IMG/VR virus record: IMGVR_UViG_3300017963_000148
Location: 1 to 38,382 of that record
Strand: one strand, 5' to 3'
Source: a virus
DNA length: 38,382 bases
Shown here: positions 8,078 through 14,068 of the stretch, one piece after another
How the letters are laid out: each line of letters begins with the position of its first letter
How positions within the stretch are numbered: position 1 is the stretch's first letter
Program-made: the position numbers and the translations under genes
Notes under the pieces: generated by a model
The model's input: the letters and a program-made list of their open reading frames with translations, nothing else
Database searches by the model: none
Told to the model about the DNA's origin: nothing

Positions 8078-9025
8078 ATGGCAGCAACTGTTACAAGAGC
8101 GCGTGAAGACCGTCTGTTAACCGGCGTCAGCCGCCGACATAACGTCGAAGGCTTGGTGGCGGATCAGGTTTTGACTAGCGTCACCGCTAAAAAAAGCACT
8201 GGGAAAATCGGTAAATACGGCAATGAGCATCTCAGGATAGTTCATGACCTGGTTGGCGGAATGACTAAATATCCGCGAATTACCGTGGATACGAAGGATA
8301 GCGACCGCTACATCATGGAAAAACACGGTCTTTCCGTGACCCTGAGCGAAGAGGAAATAGACAACGAAGAGCAGCCGTTCGACGCTCGTCAGGACGCCAC
8401 TATGGATGTTACCGATCGTCTTTTGCTTGGCCGTGAATATGCGCTGGCGTCCGTTTTGACCGATACGGCCATATTGACTAATAATGTCACGTTATCCGGC
8501 ACGGATCAGTTCAACGACTATGACAATTCGGACCCGCTCGAAAGGTTCAATACCGCTAGAGCTTCGATCTATGCCGAAACGGGCAAAGACGTTTCGATGC
8601 CGGGCGGCTTCGCGTTGATGACCTGGGATGTGAAAAACGCGCTTTGCTATCATCCCGAATTGCTGGAATTGTATAAATACACTTCCAGCATGGGCGCGGG
8701 ATTGAATGATGCGCAGCTTAAAGCCGCGCTGAAAGTAGATCGCGTTATTCTAGCGTGGTCGCAATATGACAGCTCCAAAGCAGGACAAACTCCCGTCATT
8801 ACTCCGACCTGGGGCAAGAATATGATTTTCGGTTATGCGCCGATGAGTGGCCGTAAAAGAATGACGACGCTAGGCTTTAACGTCAGAAAAACTGATTTCG
8901 TCAGAGTTTTCAGGAATAAAGTAGTCGAACCGCCGAACGCCGAATTAATTCAGGTTGATCATACATATGACGATCTGATTACGGATGTAGGCGCTGCTTG
9001 GTTGATTAAAGACGCCGTAGCGTAG
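8078..9025 (+). CDS. Major capsid protein
   Basis: A 315-residue protein, the expected length for an HK97-fold capsid subunit, directly after scaffold and decoration genes and before the connector, with a very strong ribosome site (AGGAGG). Internal features typical of these shells are an N-terminal arm, a long acidic helix (SEEEIDNEEQPFDARQDATMDV), and a beta-rich C-terminus ending in a D(L/V)I..VGA..L segment. The processing site for the protease cannot be placed by eye. The family assignment rests on context plus overall pattern. Confidence 0.88.
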   Translation: MAATVTRAREDRLLTGVSRRHNVEGLVADQVLTSVTAKKSTGKIGKYGNEHLRIVHDLVGGMTKYPRITVDTKDSDRYIMEKHGLSVTLSEEEIDNEEQPFDARQDATMDVTDRLLLGREYALASVLTDTAILTNNVTLSGTDQFNDYDNSDPLERFNTARASIYAETGKDVSMPGGFALMTWDVKNALCYHPELLELYKYTSSMGAGLNDAQLKAALKVDRVILAWSQYDSSKAGQTPVITPTWGKNMIFGYAPMSGRKRMTTLGFNVRKTDFVRVFRNKVVEPPNAELIQVDHTYDDLITDVGAAWLIKDAVA

Positions 9026-9032
9026 AGGATTC

Positions 9033-9482
9033 ATGGCATACGCGACCGCCGCAGACATAGCGGCTGAATTCAAAAACATAACGTTCGATTCCACGTCCTC
9101 CGTGACCGATACGGAAGTCGCTGGTTTCATCGAGCAGGAAGAATCTGTCATAAACGCGACGGTTTCCAATCGCTACGAGGTGCCCGTGACGGATACTGAG
9201 AGCGTTAAGATTTTTAAGAATATCAGCATTGCCTACGTCGCTTTTCGGGTCGCGAAAATTCTGAATCTCAAGAAAGACGTTCCTATCCCTGAAAAGTTCG
9301 TGCCTCAAGTCTTGAACGAGGGCGCGAAATATAAAGAAGCGAAACAGCAACTTTACGCTATCAGGGATGGGAAGATTATCTTGAACGACGCCACGGCTCG
9401 TTCGACGGGTCAGGGCGTCAAAAGTTATAATTCTGAAAATTCTATTTGTCCGCTATGGGAGCGGGACACAAAGCAATGGTAG
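9033..9482 (+). CDS. DUF1320 (Mu gp36-like) head-tail connector
   Basis: A 149-residue protein beginning MAYATAADIAAEF, the characteristic opening of DUF1320/Mu gp36 proteins. The middle helices (ESVINATVSNRYEVPV, SIAYVAFRVAKIL) match those of neck adaptor proteins that sit under the portal. It is the next gene after the capsid, as in Mu-like heads. Confidence 0.88.
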   Translation: MAYATAADIAAEFKNITFDSTSSVTDTEVAGFIEQEESVINATVSNRYEVPVTDTESVKIFKNISIAYVAFRVAKILNLKKDVPIPEKFVPQVLNEGAKYKEAKQQLYAIRDGKIILNDATARSTGQGVKSYNSENSICPLWERDTKQW

Positions 9483-9503
9483 TAAAATATAGATTCTCCT
9501 ATA

Positions 9504-9674
9504 TTGAAATATTTTGAATATGAGCATTTACCGGAACATCTTAAGAAAATCTCACAGCCTTTATGCGATTTGGCTAAGGAAATGGAAGCAAGACTTCCTG
9601 ATGGCCCAGAGAAAAGCGCAGGGCTTAGAAAATTGCTTGAAGCAAAAGACTGTTTTGTTAGGACGCTAATCTAG
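9504..9674 (+). CDS. Small phage protein (YEHLP...LRKLLEAKD family), similar in pattern to Acb2/Tad1-type hairpin proteins
   Basis: A 56-residue frame with a TTG start (no ATG in the frame) and a TAGTG overlap with the next gene. Pattern: F.YEHLPEHL..IS.P.CDLA...... LPDGPEKS.GLRKLLEAKD..VR, two helices joined by an LPxGPE turn. Proteins with this pattern are common small genes in unrelated phages and resemble the helical hairpin domain of the Acb2/Tad1 nucleotide-sponge families. The gene call is strong because the motif is intact and the downstream start is coupled. The sponge relationship is my recollection of patterns and needs a profile search. Confidence 0.75.
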   Translation: MKYFEYEHLPEHLKKISQPLCDLAKEMEARLPDGPEKSAGLRKLLEAKDCFVRTLI

Positions 9675-10171
9675 TGGCTGAAAATCCTGTTTCCTACGAC
9701 GTGGACGCCGACAAGAGATTTCAGCAGCTCATGTCCAGAGCGATCCAAAGCGGCCTTGACCTCTCCTTCTCCATGGGCGAGGCCGCGAGGATCATCAAAA
9801 AGGAGTCCGGAAAGAATTTCATTCTGAAGGGCTTCGGCAAATATCCACCGCTGAATCCTGCTTATCAGGCATGGAAACAGAAAAACGCGCCTGGAACACC
9901 GATATTGACCGGATTGAAAGCGGACGGTACGGTTTCCGGGAAGCTCAGGAAATCTATTGTGGACGTCACTTCCGATTCCATTTTGAGAATCGGCAGGCGT
10001 AGCCTGGAAGTCGGAACCAGAGCGAAATCAAGAGAAGGCGCTCCTTATCCGGGATTCGTTCAGGAAGGTACGCCGAATATGCCTGCTAGAAAATTTCTTT
10101 TTTTCAGCAATCGCATGGTGACGCAAATAGTAAACACGGTCGAGGCCGACATAGCCAACCAACTGCCATGA
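9674..10171 (+). CDS. Mu G-like/gp10-type virion morphogenesis protein
   Basis: A 165-residue protein starting at GTG 9674, which overlaps the stop of the 56-residue gene (TAGTG). Signature elements of the phage virion morphogenesis (Mu gpG, tail completion) family are YPPLNPAYQAWKQKN (about 57-71), ILTG.......LR.SI, and YPGFVQEGT..MPARKFL near the C-terminus. The role is joining head and tail at the neck. Confidence 0.88.
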   Translation: MAENPVSYDVDADKRFQQLMSRAIQSGLDLSFSMGEAARIIKKESGKNFILKGFGKYPPLNPAYQAWKQKNAPGTPILTGLKADGTVSGKLRKSIVDVTSDSILRIGRRSLEVGTRAKSREGAPYPGFVQEGTPNMPARKFLFFSNRMVTQIVNTVEADIANQLP

Positions 10172-10266
10172 CCGAGCGTTTGATTTTCTGTCTGATTAGT
10201 TTCTGTGTCGGGTTTTACTGCGGATATAGAGTGCAAAGAAGACTTTCCAAGATGAGCATGAAATGA
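10168..10266 (+). CDS. 32-residue single-pass membrane peptide
   Basis: An ATGA overlap with the preceding stop opens a 32-codon frame: a hydrophobic segment with aromatic and Cys/Gly residues (LIFCLISFCVGFYCGY) followed by a basic tail (RVQRRLSKMSMK). It ends in another ATGA overlap with the next gene. The double overlap argues for real translation. The topology would be N-out/C-in by the positive-inside rule. Function unknown; it could simply keep ribosomes coupled between the two neck genes. Confidence 0.65.
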   Translation: MTERLIFCLISFCVGFYCGYRVQRRLSKMSMK

Positions 10267-10745
10267 AATGCGATATTGAAATAGTCGAAGATAAACTTTT
10301 GGAACTGGTCAAAGATAAGCTTCCCGCGAAGCTGGCTGAGATCGACGCGGAGAAAGCCGATGGAGTGACGCTTGATGTGCCTATGGATGCGCAATATTTC
10401 AACGGCACTGATATAGACGAAGAGGTTATTAATCAGGGCATTCTGGTAAGATACGGCATAGTGGAAAGCGAAGCTATTTCCTTGCCCTCCGCCACGGCTC
10501 AGGATAACACGTATATTTTTCTGATTTACCTGAATGAACTAAACGCGCCGCAGGGCGAACTGAGAAAGAAGCTTTTTCGGTATAGCCGGGCTTTCAAAGA
10601 GATTTTCGAGGAAAATTTTAGGAAATTCACTTTTTTGTCAGGCATGGACGTGACGGTTGTCGCGCCCGCGATCTGGCAGGAAAACGACCGGTCGCCAGCC
10701 TATAAGGTCGGCGGCGTCTACATTAAAACCGCGATGGTAGGTTGA
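10263..10745 (+). CDS. Mu gp37-like (DUF1834) tail completion/terminator protein
   Basis: A 160-residue protein beginning with a helical, charged N-terminus (EIVEDKLLELVKDKLPAKLAEI) followed by beta strands (TYIFLIYLNELN, VTVVAPAIW, GGVYIKTAMV). The length, order and location after the gpG-like gene match the DUF1834/Mu gp37 family at the head-tail junction. The start ATG overlaps the 32-codon membrane peptide. Confidence 0.75.
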   Translation: MKCDIEIVEDKLLELVKDKLPAKLAEIDAEKADGVTLDVPMDAQYFNGTDIDEEVINQGILVRYGIVESEAISLPSATAQDNTYIFLIYLNELNAPQGELRKKLFRYSRAFKEIFEENFRKFTFLSGMDVTVVAPAIWQENDRSPAYKVGGVYIKTAMVG

Positions 10746-10747
10746 TT

Positions 10748-10951
10748 ATGAGTGAAGCGAAAACACCGGAATGGAGCGGTAAAAAAACTCTAGGCGAAAA
10801 GTCGAACAGGCTTGCAGGAAAAACCGCATTGAGAAATCATTATATCAATTGCGGAAAATATCAGTACGACATTAAGGCCGGCGACGACCTCGGCCATATT
10901 CACAATATGTTTTATCAAACTCTCATAACCGAGAAAGTCATCAAGGAGTAG
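10748..10951 (+). CDS. Small neck/tail hypothetical protein, 67 aa
   Basis: A basic N-terminal half and an acidic C-terminal half with no recognisable family. In Mu-like genomes a small DUF2635-like gene often sits here, but I cannot confirm membership. ATG 10748 is preferred over a TTG two codons earlier; AGGTTG lies upstream. Its end carries the AAGGAG signal for the tail tube gene. Confidence 0.65.
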   Translation: MSEAKTPEWSGKKTLGEKSNRLAGKTALRNHYINCGKYQYDIKAGDDLGHIHNMFYQTLITEKVIKE

Positions 10952-10956
10952 ACATT

Positions 10957-11862
10957 ATGTCCTTATCTCAACCTCGCGATATTTACGGCATTCATTCCGT
11001 GACCATGTACAATCGCAGCAACTATCAGCCCTACGGTATTTTGCGAGTCCTAGGAAATTCGACTCTGAATATCACGGGCGAAACCATTTCGCTGCAAGGC
11101 GGCTCATCTCCCTACGATTGGAACGTCCAGAGCGGAGCTATCACGGCGGAGATGACGTTGAATTTCAGGGAATATCCGAATTTCCTTTTTCAAGTGCTTT
11201 TCGGAGCCGATCCGACCGAAGCCGGGGCAGCCAGCGCGACTGGCGAGGTAACGACCTTGACTAACGTCAACGGGACTTCATGCCAGGATGCTACGACAGG
11301 GATTGCTTCGGTAGGCATCGAGTCAGGCGAAAACGCGAATCTGAAATTCACCAAATATATCGTTAAAGCCGTTTCCGCGACGACCGTTGATGTATACGCC
11401 ATGACCAATGTCGATTTTTCAAGAGGCACGGATAAGGAATACGAAGACGACACGCTGAAGTTGACATCTACGCCTCTAACGATTCCCGGCACGGGCGGAA
11501 CGGTATCTTTGACTGATTACGGCGTGGAATTCACGGGCGGCAGCGGTACGGTTGACATGACGATTGGCGATACCGCCGAATTCGTAATGAAGCCGCCGTA
11601 TGCCGAAGACACGGAAATTCTGGTGGGAAGTCCCGATGCCTGTATACCTCAATTCGGCGCTTATCTAGCCGCTCAGAAACAGGGCGACGGCACTATGTGG
11701 ACGATAGACGCCTTCAAAGTCACCGCGCTTGGTTTTCCTCTTGGCATGCAGGAGAAGGCTTTCTCCGAATCCGAGATCACGGCGAAGCTATCTTATGACG
11801 CGGCTGAAGGTGGAATTTTCAGACTGAGACGTGTTAGGCCAAGCGCGGGAGGTTGCGCGTAA
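10957..11862 (+). CDS. Major tail tube protein
   Basis: A 301-residue beta-rich protein. The N-terminal half (GIHSVTMYNRSNYQPYGILRVLGNSTLNITGE..SLQGGSSPYDWNV...AEMTLNFREYPNFLFQVLFG) is typical of siphovirus tube subunits, with an inserted domain (about 95-215) rich in Thr, Gly and Val that may be displayed outside the tube. It lies upstream of the tail chaperones and tape measure. No sheath gene is present, so the tail is non-contractile. Confidence 0.85.
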   Translation: MSLSQPRDIYGIHSVTMYNRSNYQPYGILRVLGNSTLNITGETISLQGGSSPYDWNVQSGAITAEMTLNFREYPNFLFQVLFGADPTEAGAASATGEVTTLTNVNGTSCQDATTGIASVGIESGENANLKFTKYIVKAVSATTVDVYAMTNVDFSRGTDKEYEDDTLKLTSTPLTIPGTGGTVSLTDYGVEFTGGSGTVDMTIGDTAEFVMKPPYAEDTEILVGSPDACIPQFGAYLAAQKQGDGTMWTIDAFKVTALGFPLGMQEKAFSESEITAKLSYDAAEGGIFRLRRVRPSAGGCA

Positions 11863-12182
11863 TGGCTGAAAGACCTTCGCGAAGTTCGATTTTAAGTTCG
11901 CGCACCAACACGGAGATAAACGCGCTTAAAGCGTTCGGAGATGTGCCCGCCTCTTTCGGAACGTTGATCGATGTGGGAACGGATCAATTTTCGACTACGC
12001 TGATAGTCTATAATGCGACTAATCAGGATATAACCCTGAATATTGCGGAGACTTCGACTGAAATTCCCATGCCTGCCGGACTTGGTATTACGCAGTACCC
12101 GTTTCCGCACAACGGGATTATTCAGTATAAATACACGTCATCCGCGCCGACGAGCGGCTATCTTCTTATCAAGAGCTGGTAA
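11862..12182 (+). CDS. Hypothetical tail-region protein, 106 aa
   Basis: Starts at ATG 11862 in a TAATG overlap with the tail tube stop and with GGGAGG upstream; a TTG three codons earlier is possible. The sequence is Thr/Ile/Ser rich with alternating strands (FSTTLIVYNATNQDITLNIAET), consistent with a small beta sandwich. It shares a PAG(L)GITQ stretch with the start of the next gene, hinting at a common attachment segment. No family is recognised. Confidence 0.7.
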   Translation: MAERPSRSSILSSRTNTEINALKAFGDVPASFGTLIDVGTDQFSTTLIVYNATNQDITLNIAETSTEIPMPAGLGITQYPFPHNGIIQYKYTSSAPTSGYLLIKSW

Positions 12183-12186
12183 GGAT

Positions 12187-12981
12187 ATGTCTGATATATT
12201 ATATCCATTGCCTGCCGGAATAACGCAGACGTTAAAGCCGGGAGGCGGTTTTATATCATCTCTCGCGTTTAATCCTTCCGATCTATCCGGTTTGGCGGCG
12301 TGGTGGGATGCTTCCGATAGCGACAACGTAGTCCTGAATGGCAGCAATGTTTCGGAGTGGCTGGATACATCCGGCAACGGCCGGGACTTAACGCAGGCCG
12401 TAACGGGTTCGCAGCCTGAATATGACGCCGTCCAAATAAATGGACTCTCAACGATTACATTCGACGGAATAGATGAGTTTCTACAAAGAAACGCGTTTCT
12501 GATAAATCTAGTGACTTATAGTCTGTTTTACATAATCAAGGCTCCTGCGCAGGTAGGCCCGACGATTATAGGTGAATCGAGATCGAACACGGCGACATTG
12601 GACACATTTTTTCAGATCAAAGAAAACATTGGCGCACCTACGGACGGGCTACGTCTTTTTTTCAGGAATGACGATAACGTCATTCAAACGAATGCAGACG
12701 GAACGATTTCTTTGTATGACGACAATGTACATATAGGCGGTCATACTGATACGGGCGGCACTTATCGACAATATGTTGACGGCGCAGGCGATATAGTTCA
12801 ATCGTATACACGGACAGGCCCGTTTTTTTCGGACATTTTTTGTGTGGGAGCCGTATTCTTCAATTCTAGTCCTGTTGCTTTTTTGGACGGGGATATCGGA
12901 GAAATAGTTATATATGATCGCGTCCTTAATGATGCCGAGCGTGAACAAGTGACGATTTATTTAACGAATAAATGGAAATAA
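12187..12981 (+). CDS. LamG/concanavalin A-like lectin domain protein in the tail operon
   Basis: A 264-residue protein starting at ATG 12187 behind AAGGAT; a longer frame upstream overlaps the preceding gene and is not supported. Residues about 33-260 show the LamG-like pattern: DLSGLAAWWDASD, W.DTSGNGRDLTQA, .TITFDGIDEFLQR, then the closing GDIGEIVIYDRVLNDAEREQVTIYLTNKW. Such domains bind carbohydrates. Placed between tail tube and chaperone rather than with the fibres, it is probably a surface adhesin on tail or tube. Confidence 0.85.
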   Translation: MSDILYPLPAGITQTLKPGGGFISSLAFNPSDLSGLAAWWDASDSDNVVLNGSNVSEWLDTSGNGRDLTQAVTGSQPEYDAVQINGLSTITFDGIDEFLQRNAFLINLVTYSLFYIIKAPAQVGPTIIGESRSNTATLDTFFQIKENIGAPTDGLRLFFRNDDNVIQTNADGTISLYDDNVHIGGHTDTGGTYRQYVDGAGDIVQSYTRTGPFFSDIFCVGAVFFNSSPVAFLDGDIGEIVIYDRVLNDAEREQVTIYLTNKWK

Positions 12982-12990
12982 AACGATAAT

Positions 12991-13353
12991 ATGCATTACG
13001 ATTGCGCGACATATTCCAGCGAAGCCGATGCGCTCGCCGGGGCAAGAATGAATTGGATTAATTACGTGAAAGAGCGTGTGCCTGAAGGCGAGAAGGCGAA
13101 AACTCCGAGTGGTCAAATCATTGATTCACTGGAGGGGTTGTCTGATGATCAAATAGCGGAATTGAAGCTTGTAGGATCGCGGGAAGGGCATTTAGTGACG
13201 GATAATGGAACGACCGTATCTTACGCGACGCCTATAAAAGCCTATGACCTGGAACTCTGGTATTACACACTGCCGCCAGACAAGTATATGGTTGGCGTGG
13301 AAAACTGTACCGTCAAATCCTACGATCCGGCGTGGATACCGCCTTACGAATAA
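12991..13353 (+). CDS. Hypothetical tail-region protein, 120 aa
   Basis: Unrecognised acidic protein with a helical middle (DSLEGLSDDQIAELKLVG) and an aromatic C-terminus (LELWYYTLPPDKYMVGVENCTV). It lies 9 nt after the lectin gene and 20 nt before the chaperone, in the same operon. It could be a companion of the lectin gene acquired with it. Confidence 0.7.
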   Translation: MHYDCATYSSEADALAGARMNWINYVKERVPEGEKAKTPSGQIIDSLEGLSDDQIAELKLVGSREGHLVTDNGTTVSYATPIKAYDLELWYYTLPPDKYMVGVENCTVKSYDPAWIPPYE

Positions 13354-13373
13354 ATTCATAAATCACCGAAAAA

Positions 13374-13814
13374 ATGAAACTATCGGAACTCACACCTAAA
13401 GAAGTTGTTTTCACCGTCTCGGACGTGGAATTGACTTTCCGTCCCTTTACTATCGCCGACGATATAACGACACGAAATATTTGTGGCGGTCAGAAAAAAG
13501 TGCAAGCGGCTTTCGAGCAATTCGACTTCCATCTTATTTCCCTCATAGGCTGGAATCAGCTAACGCTTGAAAGTCAAAAAGAAGTCGTCAAAGCAGTCGA
13601 AGCCGTCAGGCTTGACCCTGAAACCGGCGAAGAAATAATAGTCAATATCAAGCCTATTGAAAAATTTCGTCAGCTTTTCGCTGGCGTAGGCGATCAAATA
13701 TTGTTGGTGACGAAGTTAGTCGAGTGCAAAGGATTCAATATCCCGGACTTGGAGGATGAAGAAATGCTGGGAAAGTGGCTGGACATGGTCAACATCAAGT
13801 TGACTGGGGCGTAA
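13374..13814 (+). CDS. Tail assembly chaperone (lambda G-like)
   Basis: A 146-residue protein just upstream of the tape measure, in the position of lambda gpG. It opens MKLSELTPKEVVFTVSDVELTFRPFT, a pattern typical of these chaperones, which coat the tape measure protein during tail assembly. The gene carries a perfect -1 slippery heptamer at 13769-13775, giving a minor extended product. The normal 0-frame stop is at 13812-13814. Confidence 0.88.
   Translation: MKLSELTPKEVVFTVSDVELTFRPFTIADDITTRNICGGQKKVQAAFEQFDFHLISLIGWNQLTLESQKEVVKAVEAVRLDPETGEEIIVNIKPIEKFRQLFAGVGDQILLVTKLVECKGFNIPDLEDEEMLGKWLDMVNIKLTGA
13769..13775 (+). promoter_or_regulatory. Programmed -1 ribosomal frameshift site GGGAAAG
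   Basis: The zero frame reads ..G GGA AAG.., the canonical X XXY YYZ heptamer and the same GGGAAAG used by lambda G/GT. Slipping one base back at this point joins the chaperone to the open -1 frame that continues to 14068. Confidence 0.92.
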
Positions 13815-14068
13815 TCTTCGACCTTATAGCGGCTGAATATGGTTATACCTGGGAACGATTCACAGGGATGACTTATAAGTTGCTTCATGTTTGTCTGGAT
13901 AATATATCGCGCCGAAGGCATGACGATAAAGCCGCTTATGCCGCTATGCACGGAATCAAAGTTTCTCTGTATCATGAAACGAAACCTCCTTCCGAAAAAC
14001 TGATTCAACAAGCCGAAAATCAAGGGCTTGAACTGCTAAAAAGGAAACGTGCCCAAAAACGACACTGA
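13775..14068 (+). CDS. Tail assembly chaperone frameshift extension (lambda T-like part of GT)
   Basis: The -1 frame after the slippery site encodes 97 residues (VAGHGQHQVDWGVIFDLIAAEYGYTWERFTGM...), with the conserved-looking pattern of the T part of GT proteins. The fused product would have 134 + 97 = 231 residues. The T part recruits tail tube subunits. There is no ribosome site or good start of its own, so it is made through the frameshift. Its end overlaps the tape measure start by 20 bp. Confidence 0.88.
   Translation: MAGHGQHQVDWGVIFDLIAAEYGYTWERFTGMTYKLLHVCLDNISRRRHDDKAAYAAMHGIKVSLYHETKPPSEKLIQQAENQGLELLKRKRAQKRH

Noticed and set aside
12043-12186. Upstream extension of the lectin gene
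   Set aside because: It would overlap the preceding gene out of frame; ATG 12187 has its own ribosome site directly after the upstream stop.
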